This document shows positions 42,560-55,000 of a stretch of 64,000 bases of DNA, in pieces. The notes beneath the pieces are model-generated. The model searched no databases, was not told where the DNA came from, and saw nothing but the letters and a program-made list of their open reading frames with translations. The position numbers and the translations under genes were made by a program. Within the stretch, counting starts at the first letter, position 1. Each line of letters opens with the position of its first letter. Location of the stretch: NCBI GenBank assembly GCA_963920705.1, contig OY987239.1:12883004-12947003 (forward strand), read 5' to 3'. The stretch is from Odiellus spinosus (taxonomy: Eukaryota; Arthropoda; Arachnida; Opiliones; Phalangiidae).

Positions 42560-43000
42560 ACATTTCATCATCCCTTTGATTTAATCTAATTATAATACAT
42601 TTGCGGGTTTAAGTTCCTATAAGAATCTCTGGGGTTTAAAAGGCACTTCCTGAATGTTTTACTCTTCGTAATCGTGAAACGAAATCATTAAAAAAATCAC
42701 TTCATTTTCCCTTTAATGATATTTCATCATCCCTTTGATTTAATCTAATTATAATAAATTTACGGGTTTAAAAACCTCTTCATTTAAGTTCCTTTAAGAA
42801 TCTCTGGGGTTTAAAAGACACTTCCTGGATGTGTTCCTCTTCGTAATCGTAAAACTGAATCAATAAAAAAATCACTTAATTTTCAATTCAATGATATTTC
42901 ATCATCCCTTTAATTTTATCTAATTATAATAAATTTGCGGGTTTAAAAACCTCTTTATTTAAGTTCCTATAAGAATCTCCTGGGTTTTAAATTTATACCG
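42560..43000. repeat. About 180-bp tandem repeat, 2.5 copies
   Basis: Units share atttcatcatccctttga, gggtttaaaaacctctt, aagaatctctggggtttaaa and cttcgtaatcgtaaaac. An unrelated doublet (tttcgaggttacgcgttcg) lies just before, at 42215-42285. Confidence 0.8.
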
Positions 43001-43136
43001 GAACGAAATCTTTTACATCCGTATCTCTCACGATTTATAAGAAAAAAATTATCATATTTCAACATATTTTAATTTTAAAGGGAAACTGACACGATTAAAA
43101 ATCAAAAGACTTGTCATTTTATTCTATAAAAGTAAT

Positions 43137-43475
43137 CAGAAGCCGATGAAACCCTCCTTTGAAGTCTATTACTCCCGGGTCTTGTCTACCCCTCTCTGTA
43201 TGGGTTAGTTTCAAAAAGCGCGATTCGTACGCCTCCTAACGGTAGAAATTTTCGGAGAGGGAGTTCGTCGAGCGAATATCTCTAGCAGCCTCGGAGTTCG
43301 TCAAAAAAACGTCGTCGTTTGTGGAGAGAGAGAGAATTTCCAATTTTCCGTAGACAGGGGGGATGAAGTAGGACCCCTCCGATCTCGTAAAATTGGGAAT
43401 TTTACCCATACAGAGAGGAGCGCTATATCGAACATTGGAGTAGTAGACTTCAAAGGAGGGTTTCATCGGCTTCTG
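43137..43475. mobile_element. MITE family M2, copy 4
   Basis: Termini CAGAAGCCGATGAAACCC and complement. Flanks AAGTAAT/AAGTAAA match at 6 of 7 bases. The minus-strand ORF across it is not a gene. Confidence 0.9.
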
Positions 43476-44780
43476 AAGTAAACTATCAGCAAAGGTCCCC
43501 CTACAGATTTGTTCAAAATCCCATCACTTAAAACCAGCCAAAAAAGGCATCACCCCTTTCTGGCTCGAGTGCATGATTTGGACTCTTCCTCGAATCTTTT
43601 ACAATTTTTATCAGCTGCTATATGTATGCTTGGTTATTAGGCGCCAATATTAGACTACCGGAAGTAGATATACCTCATTTTAAGCTCAACTTAACCCGCG
43701 ACCCCTAAATGTTGTCTACAGGGAAGGCCTTCTATTCATTCTAAATATAATTTTAGTTACATTAACACTAGCATATCCCAATCGATTTGCATCTATAAAT
43801 TTTGAAATTATTTGAATCTTCGACTCCAAGGCTTGAATTTTTAAGTCAGTCTTCCTTAAATGATTCATTTTATTGAAATGAAGACGAGAGAAGAAGTGCG
43901 TGTATCACACGAGTGTTGGTGAAATATTTTTACAAGCTTCTCAATAAAGATTTATTTTATTTTTGAGAACCAGTTTCAAAAATAAAATTTAAGGCGTCAA
44001 AAGACTCGAATCACGATAGGTTAAAATGTTAAAAAGCAATTTACAATTTATAGTATTTGGGGGGCCTCAATAATATGAAATAAATTAACAATAAGTTTAA
44101 CTTTTAAATTAAAATTGAATTAATTATAATAAACAATTAGGCCTATATTATTATTACGTGTGATTATGGATATTGAAACGCACGATTTCCGAAGTGTTTT
44201 TAACCTTATAAACTAATTTAATTAATCGTGGCTACATCAGAATGGTTTAGAATATATTTTCTTGAATATGATATTAATTAAAATTGATCTTAATTAAAGG
44301 AATTAATTAATTATTTACCTTTTAAAAGTGTCCATAAATTAGGATTCACGATTATAATTCACGACAATAGTTTAAACTAACACGAGATTAATTATATGGC
44401 GATTAATTTTAACGATTAAGTTTCTAAATAATATTAAGAAATAATCGTACGGTACTTAATTCGCGAAATTTTAAATGTTTGGCGGGAAAAAAACCGACTT
44501 TCAAAGTTAGGCCTAAATCATATTTGAAATTTATTAAAAAAGGTTTAAGTTTTGGCGCGTAAATGCTGCCGTCCAATAGACGGCGAGTGGGGGGGGGGGT
44601 GGAAGAATTAGGCGCCAAATATTCTCAACCACTCTTTCGGCCTATTCTAGGCTTATTTTTACGAAATTATATAATCATTATAAGCACAAATAACTACAGA
44701 ATCTTGGATAAATTAAAAATAGTTGTTAATTTATCCTAGATATGGCAAACAAATTATAATAATAAGGAAACAAGCTCACC
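43476..44780. other. Gene-free, AT-rich
   Basis: A G run is present at 44589-44598. No recognisable coding or RNA gene. Confidence 0.5.
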
Positions 44781-45166
44781 GTATAGCGATGATGTCATCA
44801 AAATCCGACGCGATGAAATTAATCCAATAGAGAAATGCGCACACATAAATTATTCCCGATTTTCACCGATTTTCACAATTCTTTTAACGAAGTTCGATTC
44901 GCGATAATAGAGGGTACAAACTGCAACATAATTTTCAAGTCGTTAGGCTTACGGTTGATGTCCATTTCTCTCCGTATAGCGATGATGTCATCAAAATCCG
45001 ACGCGATGAAATTAATCCAATAGAGAAATGCGCACACATAAATTATTCCCGATTTTCACCGATTTTCACAATTCTTTTAACGAAGTTCGATTCGCGATAA
45101 TAGAGGGTACAAACTGCAACATAATTTTCAAGTCGTTAGGCTTACGGTTGATGTCCATTTCTCTCC
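44781..45166 (+). repeat. Recent 193-bp tandem duplication
   Basis: 44781-44973 and 44974-45166 appear identical (both run from gtatagcgatgatgtcatc to tgtccatttctctcc). The identity points to a recent event or an assembly duplicate. Confidence 0.92.
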
Positions 45167-45281
45167 AAATTCCTTCAATCACATTTCGGGGAACGTTAGC
45201 GTAGAGTTGCACTGTCGTAGACGTCAGTTAGTCCATAGCCGATTACATATCAAGGTTTTCAGTAAGGCTCTTCATGCTGAA

Positions 45282-45284
<3 letters not shown>

Positions 45285-45312
<28 letters not shown>
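45285..45312 (+). repeat. (GAT)n microsatellite
   Basis: Nine uninterrupted TGA/GAT units. Confidence 0.9.
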
Positions 45313-45369
45313 TATACGGATAAAATCACTTGTTTAGAAGCCGTAACTTTCAAGTTGGAACCAAGAATC

Positions 45370-45640
45370 TAGGAGCATTTAGAGGTGACCGTTAGCTTTG
45401 CTACAAGCTTCTCCGTGCTACAAGTTCTCCCTGCCGCCCGTTTCCCGCTCGTTCCGGCGGTGCATTTACGCGCAACTAATTTGGCGCATGTCGTCATTTC
45501 GTCGAGTTGAAAATTCGTGGTCACGTGACGCAGATGCCAAATCAAATAGATTCGCGCGAGAGTCTCTCCAAATTTCCAGTCCAACCAATCACCATCTCTC
45601 CCGAGTCTCACCTCTGACCTTGTCGTCTACACTAAATTTC
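45370..45640. other. GC-richer island with unassigned ORFs on both strands
   Basis: An 80-codon frame (-) and an 85-codon frame (+) overlap. Neither has a domain or signal peptide I recognise. It contains tcacgtgac and accaatcacc. It could be a promoter, a leader exon or an element fragment. Confidence 0.3.
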
Positions 45641-45659
45641 TCAGCCAAATGCTAAGCCT

Positions 45660-48535
45660 TTTTTAACAGCTGGACTCCGGAATGCCCTTCTTGTTAAAAA
45701 AATTTCGCGGTTTAAGTGTCCAACGAGTGTTTATTAAATCGGGGAGATTTCCGTTAACCGACCCCCCACTAAATAACGATGATTATAGACTATTTAGTTC
45801 CCACTATAGAGTCGGAATTATGACCAGTCGGATGCCGGTTAAAGGGGTCTAAGAACCGGTACGCACCCAAAAATAGGCTTTCTCTAAATCCCATGTTATT
45901 TTATGCAAATTAGCTCAGTATAACGTGAGATTTCAAGAACGGGTAATTTTTGGCGCGTTCCACCACTAGTACCAATAAAACCAGGAATTATGTAGCTGGA
46001 AATTGTTTTTCGATGTAAAAATCGTCCGCAGCCTAGCTTATTGGCGAGTCCAAGGTTTTTTTACATAATTAGCATTAATTATGTTAAATTAAAGATAGCG
46101 TTTTATTAGAATTCAGAAATCAAAAAACATTTAAATCATATATTTAGATATAATTAACTTTAGTAAATAATTTCAATATTTGTAAAATTTAATTTCAAAA
46201 CGTAATAAATATTAGAAATATTTTTATATTCTATAAATGTCGACCTAGTTTGCGTTAATAAAACGTAGACTTTATAAAGGTCCTTAATTAAAGCGATAAT
46301 TAGTGTTTAATTAGTGTTAAATTAGTAGATTTTGACGCAAACTGGTGTAAATTTGTACCAAAATTGATTTATAATTAATTTTAAGCGTAAATTTTATAGT
46401 AATCTCATTGTAATTAAAGTTAATTAACAAAATTAAGTTAATTAAAATGTTTTTCGCATTTTGAGGCTAAAAAGAGTTAATTTCGTTATATAAAATTAGG
46501 TGAAGTGTTTTTAAGCGTTTATATATTACTAATGAAGTTTAATCGCGATTAAAATTAATCTAAATTAAAATTAAATTTGCTCGTACGTTCTCAAAAATAT
46601 TTTTATCGGATAGCCCGTGTCCTAAAACCTAAGAATACGTATTTTTCTTTTTAATTTATCTTAATTAGAGTCCGTAATTAAATTAAAACTAAATTAAAAT
46701 CGCGTTTAAAATTGTAAAACAAGATATATGAAAATCCAATGGCAAAGTAACCCGTCTTGAAAATTTCGATTTGAGAAAAAAGTTTCTCGAACGAGTCGCT
46801 TCGCTAAATCTAAATTTTTGGCTTAATTTTAATTGAGATTAAAACCAAAGATATGTTTCCTGATAGATTAGAATACGAGGAATCCGCTCGTGTTATTAAA
46901 ATTAACGTCAGACTAATAGTTAATTAGTTATTCAATTAGAAAGTTAAGCCTAACTCATTTTTCAGTTCAGAAAACTGGATTAACGCTTATAATTAGATTA
47001 AATCTCGATTATATTTAAACAAATCATACTTAGTCTAATCAATTAACGCGCGAGAAACTCAAAAAAGTTAATTTCTTTATCCTGTGATAAGCGGTTAATT
47101 AGTTAGGTAATTAAGTTCAACGATTTTGACCAATTTTTTTTGTTTCGAAGTTTTTAAATATTTTTCCCGCCTTGAAATTAAGTCTCATTTTAATTTGATT
47201 TATGTAAAAAAGTCAATTAAGATACGGAGAATAAAATAAAATTAGTTTCGTTATCCTACGACGATCCGTTAATTAGTTATGAAAGAATGTTTGGGACTAA
47301 TTAAGCAATTTTCTTGATTTTAAAATGTTTATGACGTCACTACGGCTTTAAATTAAAACATAATTAAGAAAATTAAACGTGTTTCGATAGATTGGCACGC
47401 GGGGATTTCAAAAATGTTAGTTTCGACGCTCGAAATTAAGTATTTAATTTAATATTTAATTTAAATCAAACCCCCTCCGCATTTTCTTCAATTTTTTGGT
47501 TCACGGAGCTCGTTGTAATAGAGCGGAGCCTATAACCGAGAGGAAAAGTGTTTCTTTACTCGATAGTCGCATTCGCTTTCTTCCACGAACGATAGAAGTT
47601 ACTAGCGTTTACGCTAAAGATTGAATAGAGCGAGAACGCGATAAAGGGGAAATCTTAACCTCAGTTTTTCCTTTAGTTTTAATAAAGCTTCATTCGGTGT
47701 TTTGGATAAACGGAGGAAAACTTAAGAAAAAGGGGGCTGAACTTGAGAGGGGAATAAAATTCCCGGGGAATCTGGGCGCGCGCGGAGTCAGCTTTCTTTT
47801 CAGCGGTAGAATAATAAACCGTAACCTTTTTCCGTAGAAAACACTCTGCAAATTCCGGCTGATCTTAACTCCAAAATTGAATACATTAGAAGACGCTAAA
47901 AGATAGTGAAAATATGTCTGGATTATTCCATTTTAGAAAATTGGGGGAGTCTTTGTTTTTCTATATATATGGGTTTTTATAAAGGGGAATCTGGAATTTA
48001 AATATTTTATTTTGACAAAACTAATGAACTGATCGGTCTCAATTCGCTTTAATGGAAATAGGACCCCAAAAGGAACCGAAATTCAAGAAAAAAAGTTTCA
48101 GATTCAAGGTCAGGTAATTGCTTGTCTACTTATAAAAGTTCTTCAACCATTTGTAAATGATTCAAACCAGCCAAGAAATAAATCAAACTCAATTAAGATA
48201 AATGATTTTATTTAATTATACGCGCAACCATAAACATATTATAATTAACTTAAATTGATAGCATTTTACAGAGATGTTTTTTGTTAAAAATATCTTACAC
48301 TTTACACCCAAAAAAATAATTTCTACGAAACAAAACTATGTATTTTTCAACTTGGAAAAAATTTATATAATCACATGAATTATTTCATTGCTATCATGAA
48401 TATTCAACACTTCGAATTTTGTATGTTAAAACTATCCCCATTTGTGGAAGAGTAACGTCCTAAGATTAACCCAGTGTAATTTCGTCCGCTTATTGTAACT
48501 TCGTCTGCTTATTAGATATTAATTTATTTGGTCAA
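45660..48535. other. Gene-free, AT-rich
   Basis: No coding exon is supported. About 47490-47830 is somewhat GC-richer (gaatctgggcgcgcgcggag) but carries no ORF of note. Confidence 0.45.
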
Positions 48536-48539
48536 TATG

Positions 48540-49060
48540 GTTTAATATTTTGCATACTACCCTAAGACAAGGCTTAGCAATTTCAAATTTTACCCGAGCT
48601 TTTTGAATGATTTAGCTCTTTAATTTTAAACGTAGCAGACGACGTTATTACTCTGCCAGTTTGACTTTGCTAAGCCTTGTCAAATGGCATTCTGTATAAA
48701 ATCCATTTGCTATTTTTTGCATGATTTCTTAGCTTAACCATTCAGTTTTAAATGTAGTAGACGACGCAACGTTGCTAAGCCTTGTCAAATGCTTTTCAGT
48801 ATAAAATCCATATAGATTAAGATTTTACACGCGATTTTTTGCATGATTTACTTAAAGTAGCTTAACCATTCAGTTCGAAATTGTAATGTAGCAGACGACG
48901 CAACGTTGCTAAGCCTTGTCAAATGGTTTTCAGTATAAAATCCATTTGCATGGAGATTTTACACTCATTTTTTGCATGATTTATTTAAAGTAGCTTAACC
49001 ATTCGGTTCTAAATTATAACCTAGCAGACAACACAAGCTAAATTGATTTTCCTAAGCCTT
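48540..49060. repeat. About 110-135 bp tandem repeat, four units
   Basis: Each unit carries gctaagccttgtcaaatg, agtataaaatccat, tttttgcatgatt, tagcttaaccattcag and gcagacgacgcaac. Confidence 0.85.
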
Positions 49061-49982
49061 GGCCATTGAAATATATGAATATTCATGATAAAAATGAATA
49101 AATTAGTGATAAAATAACCTAAAATATATCTAAAATCTACGAATAATTCAACTATTAAAAGATTAACAGTTTATTTAATTATTTTTTTGATATGGTTATG
49201 TTTTTGTAACTTTTTTTTTATCTTAGTTTTTACGAAATACCAGCCCACCTTTCAAATATTTTTCATTGCCCACTAGGTTTATATATATTTTTTGGTATAT
49301 AAGAACTACGTCTCAAAAGTTTTAGACGCGGGCATACAAAAATGCCGCCACTAAAAAATCCGGGAAAATTTACGTTAATTTGAGATTTTTTTTGGGCCTA
49401 ACGATTATGGGCCAACCATATGGTTTTCTTTTATTAATTAGTGGAAAAAACACTCAACATTAGTGAGAAAAATGGTACAAATCTGAAAATCACAACGTAA
49501 AAAAAAAGATAGCACATTTAATCATTTTACCGAACATTAGCTTTTTTTTTTTTAATTTCAGTTTCTGGAAAAATTTAATTATTTTTATTTAGGTTAATTA
49601 TTCTAAATTAATCTCACTTAAAAGTAATTATTATGTCGTTAGTATAAAGGGTATTAATTAAAAAAAAATACTTTAAATAATTAAAATAAAATAATATTAA
49701 AAAACGTCTTTTTATATTTAATTATTATATTAATTCATTTAATTTAAATTAATTTTAATGATGCATTTAATAATATATCGTATTAATTAACTACAACTGG
49801 GACAGAAATATAGTTTAAAATTAATGGCACAAATAATTATAATTAAGTACCGCTTGGTCAAATTAGGACTTTTACCATTGGCTAATGATTAACCAATTAC
49901 GGCTCATCATTGGAGAGGAAAGCCAATAGGAATTGTCCTACTTTAGTTTTATTTAAACGAGAATCAAACTTGAGATAGTTAA

Positions 49983-50228
49983 TTTTTTTTAAGCCAAGGC
50001 TTAGCTGTTTTTTGTAATTAAAAAACACTAAGCCTTGGCACAATGTTAATTTTAACTAGTAAACCTATTCTAACTCTAATTAGGGATAAATCGTTAATAA
50101 AAAGCAATTTTAAGCAAAGGCTTAGCTGTTTTTTGTAATTAAAAAACAATAAGCCTTGGCACAATGTTAATTTTTAACAAATAAACCTATTCTAACTCTA
50201 ATTAGGGATAAATCGTTAATAAAAAGGA
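49983..50228 (+). repeat. 121-bp tandem duplication, each unit with a hairpin
   Basis: Two copies. Each contains aaggcttagctgttttttg facing attaaaaaacactaagcctt, then ctattctaactctaattagg. Confidence 0.88.
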
Positions 50229-50929
50229 ATTTTATTTAAATGTTATTTAATTTTAAATAAAAAGACATTAAAATCAAATAATTTGAATTAACCATGTTTG
50301 GACCACACAAAATCAAAAGGTTAAATATTAAAATAAATTTTAATTTATTCGGAATTTTATTTACGAATAAATTAATTAAATTGCGCAAAATTATAATTAA
50401 ACAAACAATACAAATTAAAATTAATTAAAACACTTAAAAATTAGCAATTAATGAACAAAAAATATATACATCGAACAGAATGGAAGACCTGTGGATTTTG
50501 TTGTTCACTTAAACATGATTAATTGCAATTAAAAACGCAATTAAATCAAAATTAAAATAAATTGGATTAAATATACATAAAGTAATTAAAATTAATTAGA
50601 ATTAAAAAAATATAATTTATCAACATTTTAGGATGCCACTTCTAAGAACGCAAAACAAAAATTACGGATAATGGAAAAATAATATTTACAACGTTCGTTC
50701 AAAGCGATAATTGAAAAAATACGATCGAAGTAGCAAACTAAAATATTATTCATAAAATAACAATTTTAAGGACGAAAAATTGGGTTTTCAGATATGAATT
50801 CAGATACGCAGATTGACGCGAGTTTATCAGAAAAATCAGACCCACAGAGAAATAAATATCATTTTATTTCGAGTCTTTTTTTATAATTTTAATTTTAAAT
50901 CTAAGCTTTAAGTTTAATTAATATTATTT

Positions 50930-51570
50930 CATTATCCCTTGTAATAACATTTTAAAATTTGAAAGATTTCATTATCCCTTAAAAAAAGCTACATTTCAAT
51001 ATATCTTTAAATAAAACCTTTCATTATGCCTTTAATTATTATTTCCCTTCAATAAAGATTAAAATAAAATTATTTCATTATCCCTTTTCAAAAAATTGAA
51101 TTCAAAGCAAACTTAAATGAAGCAAATCTTTCAAATTAAGCATCCTGTTTTGTTCTTATTTGAAATCAAATCAAATTTATTTCATTATCCCTTGAAATCA
51201 AATCAAATAATTGAATTTTTCCTTTAAACCAAATAATTTCATTATCCCTTGAAATCAAATGAAATAAATTCATTTTCGAACCAAATAATTCCAATTTTCT
51301 TTCAAATCAAATCAAATAATTTCTTTAACCCTTGAAATCCAATCAAATAATCCCATTTTTCCTTGAAATCCAATCAAATAATTCCATTATCCCTTGAAAT
51401 CAAATCAAATAATCCCATTTTTCCTTTAAATCAAATCAAATAATTTCATTATCCCTTCATATCAAATGTAAACTAATTTCATTGTACTTCAAACTAAAGC
51501 AACTAATTTCATTATCCCTTGAAATAAAATGATATAAAATCAACTAGTTTCATTATCCCTTGAATTGAAA
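50930..51570. repeat. Degenerate repeat of ttcattatcccttgaaatca
   Basis: Roughly 15 irregular units of about 30-40 bp built from tttcattatccctt and gaaatcaaatcaaataa. Confidence 0.75.
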
Positions 51571-52021
51571 CCAATCAAATTTGATTAAATCAATTTTAAA
51601 CCATTAAAAATTCTTCGTAGGTCTGATTTTAAAACAAAGACTACAATCTGACGCGTATTTTCAAGATAAAACCCATATTTTCCAACAACCAAACGTAAAA
51701 TTCTACTTAAATATAAGATTATTTACAACCCTTCTACTTTTTATTAGTTTTAAATCTATGTTTTGAATCATTTCTCGTCTACGACAAACGTCACGATAAA
51801 TCTTTTAATTAATTTTGGATTTTTTTTCAAATGTTTTCTTCTTCAAAGTTTGTACGTTTCTAGAAATACCTCTATACCCTAGATCTACATTTACAATGGC
51901 ACACTAACGATAGAGATTCATCGAAAAGCGAAAGAAATTAACGAACTGGGGGGGAAGAGGGGAGCGGGACTGAGGAGGCAACTTTTTTGTTTTTTTTCTT
52001 ATTTTTTTTTTGTAAAATGGT

Positions 52022-55000
52022 TTAAAAATCTAAAGGCTTATCTGCGGAGCCTTCTTGGTCTTCGTAAGAATCTTCCTCAGAATCATCTTCGTCATCTTCG
52101 CTCTGAGATTTATGATGACCTCGCTTCAACAAGGAAGCTACCATCGTCAAAATAATAGTTTAGAACCATTATTTTAAGTTTTCCCCCCAATATTGGAAGT
52201 TTTCCCCCAGATTTCAGAGTTTTTCCTACCAATATCAGAGTTTTTCCTATCAATATCAGAGTTTTTCCTATCAATATCAGAGTTTTTCCTATCAATATCA
52301 GAGTTTTTCCTATCAATATCAGAGTTTTTCCTATCAATATCAGAGTTTTTCCTATCAATATCAGAGTTTTTCCTATCAATATCAGAGTTTTTCCTATCAA
52401 TATCAGAGTTTTTCCTATCAATATCAGAGTTTTTCCTATCAATATCAGAGTTTTTCCTATCAATATCAGAGTTTTTCCTATCAATATCAGAGTTTTTCCT
52501 ACCAATATCAGAGTTTTTCCTACCAATATCAGAGTTTTTCCTACCAATATCAGAGTTTTTCCTACCAATATCAGAGTTTTTCCTACCAATATCAGAGTTT
52601 TTCCTACCAATATCAGAGTTTTTCCTACCAATATCAGAGTTTTTCCTACCAATATCAGAGTTTTTCCTACCAATATCAGAGTTTTTCCTACCAATATCAG
52701 AGTTTTTCCTACCAATATCAGAGTGTTTCCTACCAATATCAGAGTTTTTCCTACCAATATCAGAGTTTTTCCTACCAATATCAGAGTTTTTCCTACCAAT
52801 ATCAGAGTTTTTCCTACCAATATCAGAGTGTTTCCTACCAATATCAGAGTTTTTCCTACCAATATCAGAGTTTTTCCTACCAATATCAGAGTTTTTCCTA
52901 CCAATATCAGAGTTTTTCCTCCCAATATCAGTTTTTCCTCCCAATATCAGTTTTTCCTCCCAATATCAGTTTTTCCTCCCAATATCCATAGTTTTTCCCC
53001 AAATATCCATAGTTTTTCCCCAAATATCCATAGTTTTTCCCCAAATATCCATAGTTTTTCCCCAAATATCCATAGTTTTTCCCCAAATATCCATAGTTTT
53101 TCCCCAAATATCCATAGTTTTTCCCCAAATATCCATAGTTTTTCCCCAAATATCCATAGTTTTTCCCCAAATATCCATAGTTTTTCCCCAAATATCCATA
53201 GTTTTTCCCCAAATATCCATAGTTTTTCCCCAAATATCCATAGTTTTTCCCCAAATATCCATAGTTTTTCCCCAAATATCCATAGTTTTTCCCCAAATAT
53301 CCATAGTTTTTCCCCAAATATCCATAGTTTTTCCCCAAATATCCATAGTTTTTCCCCAAATATCCATAGTTTTTCCCCAAATATCCATAGTTTTTCCCCA
53401 AATATCCATAGTTTTTCCCCAAATATCCATAGTTTTTCCCCAAATATCCATAGTTTTTCCCCAAATATCCATAGTTTTTCCCCAAATATCCATAGTTTTT
53501 CCCCAAATATCCATAGTTTTTCCCCAAATATCCATAGTTTTTCCCCAAATATCCATAGTTTTTCCCCAAATATCCATAGTTTTTCCCCCCAATATCGAAC
53601 TTGTTTCATTATCCCTTTAAATTGATAAGCAGACGACTCTTACTAGAAATTCCTAAGCCTCGGCTTTGGCTAGTTTATAAAGAAATTGTAAAAAGAAACT
53701 TACCACAATCTGGATATCCTCTTCGACGGGTATTAGTAAACTCTACTCCGTGTTTATCGACGCACCAACACATTCCTATGCTGTTGTGACACTGTCTCGC
53801 CTCGTAATAACCATCCTCGTCACACTGAGGAACGTACGCTCCCGCCATACCTTCCGGCGACCTCTCTTGCGCCGCTATACAAGGTCGCTCTGACAAAAAG
53901 AGGAACAAAATATGGTACAGCTTTTTAATACAAGGCTTAACTACTAACGAGTACTCGAAAACTAGGCTTAACTACTCGAAACCAAGGCTTAACAACTCGA
54001 AACCAAGGCTTAACAACTCGAAACCAAGGCTTAACAACTCGAAACCAAGGCTTAACAACTCGAAACCAAGGCTTAACAACTCGAAACCAAGGCTTAACAA
54101 CTCGAAACCAAGGCTTAACAACTCGAAACCAAGGCTTAACAACTCGAAACCAAGGCTTAACAACTCGAAACCAAGGCTTAACAACTCGAAACCAAGGCTT
54201 AACAACTCGAAACCAAGGCTTAACAACTCGAAACCAAGGCTTAACCACTCGAAACCAAGGCTTAACCACTCGAAACCAAGGCTTAACTTAAAAAATAGGC
54301 TTAACTACTCAAAACCAAGGCTTAACTCTTCAATACCAAGGCTTAAATATTCAAAACCAAGGCTTAACTACTTTAAAATGATTGTACTTACTGGATTTCT
54401 CAAAACAAGCGCACCATTCTCTAATACTGAGGAAGAGATCTCGACTGGAATCGCAGTCAGACAGATAAGGTTGCAGACAATGCTCCCGATCATCGTGTTC
54501 CAAATCGTATAGTTCTCGTAGCGAGAGTTTCGTGTCTCCGTTGCTATCCAAATGTTGGAACATCCATTTCACTTCGGGTTTACAAACTGGGGCTTTAACT
54601 AAAACACCCAAAAATTGTAAATGTACGAGAAATTAAAGATGAAGTAGAATTAAAAGCGTATTACCACTCGGATTTCTTCTTCTAGAGTGAGGTTTTTGGT
54701 GATCGCTCATAACGACTGAAAACCAGTCCAATAATCTATCTCCCATCATTTTTAAATCGTCTTTGGTACAAGCTAAAATAATTAACAAGAATTTTAAGTC
54801 TTAAAACTAAATTGATGGCAAAAAAGTAGGCTTAACTTTTAAACTGAGATTAAAATTCAAATCGTTAAGCTTTGGCAGCAAAATTACGAGAAAATCCATT
54901 TCCCTATAGATCCCAGCTAAGCCTAGCTTAAACTTTTAAAGGGTAGGCTTTAAAATTCTTAAGCCTTGGCTACAAATCAAAATTAGTATACTAATTGGCC

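Noticed and set aside
52110-53625. ORFs up to 475 codons on both strands
   Set aside because: A 21-bp period gives endless seven-residue repeats; the region is the last testican intron.
53937-54269. Trp-Phe-Arg-Val-Val-Lys-Pro repeat ORF
   Set aside because: 21-bp minisatellite in a testican intron.
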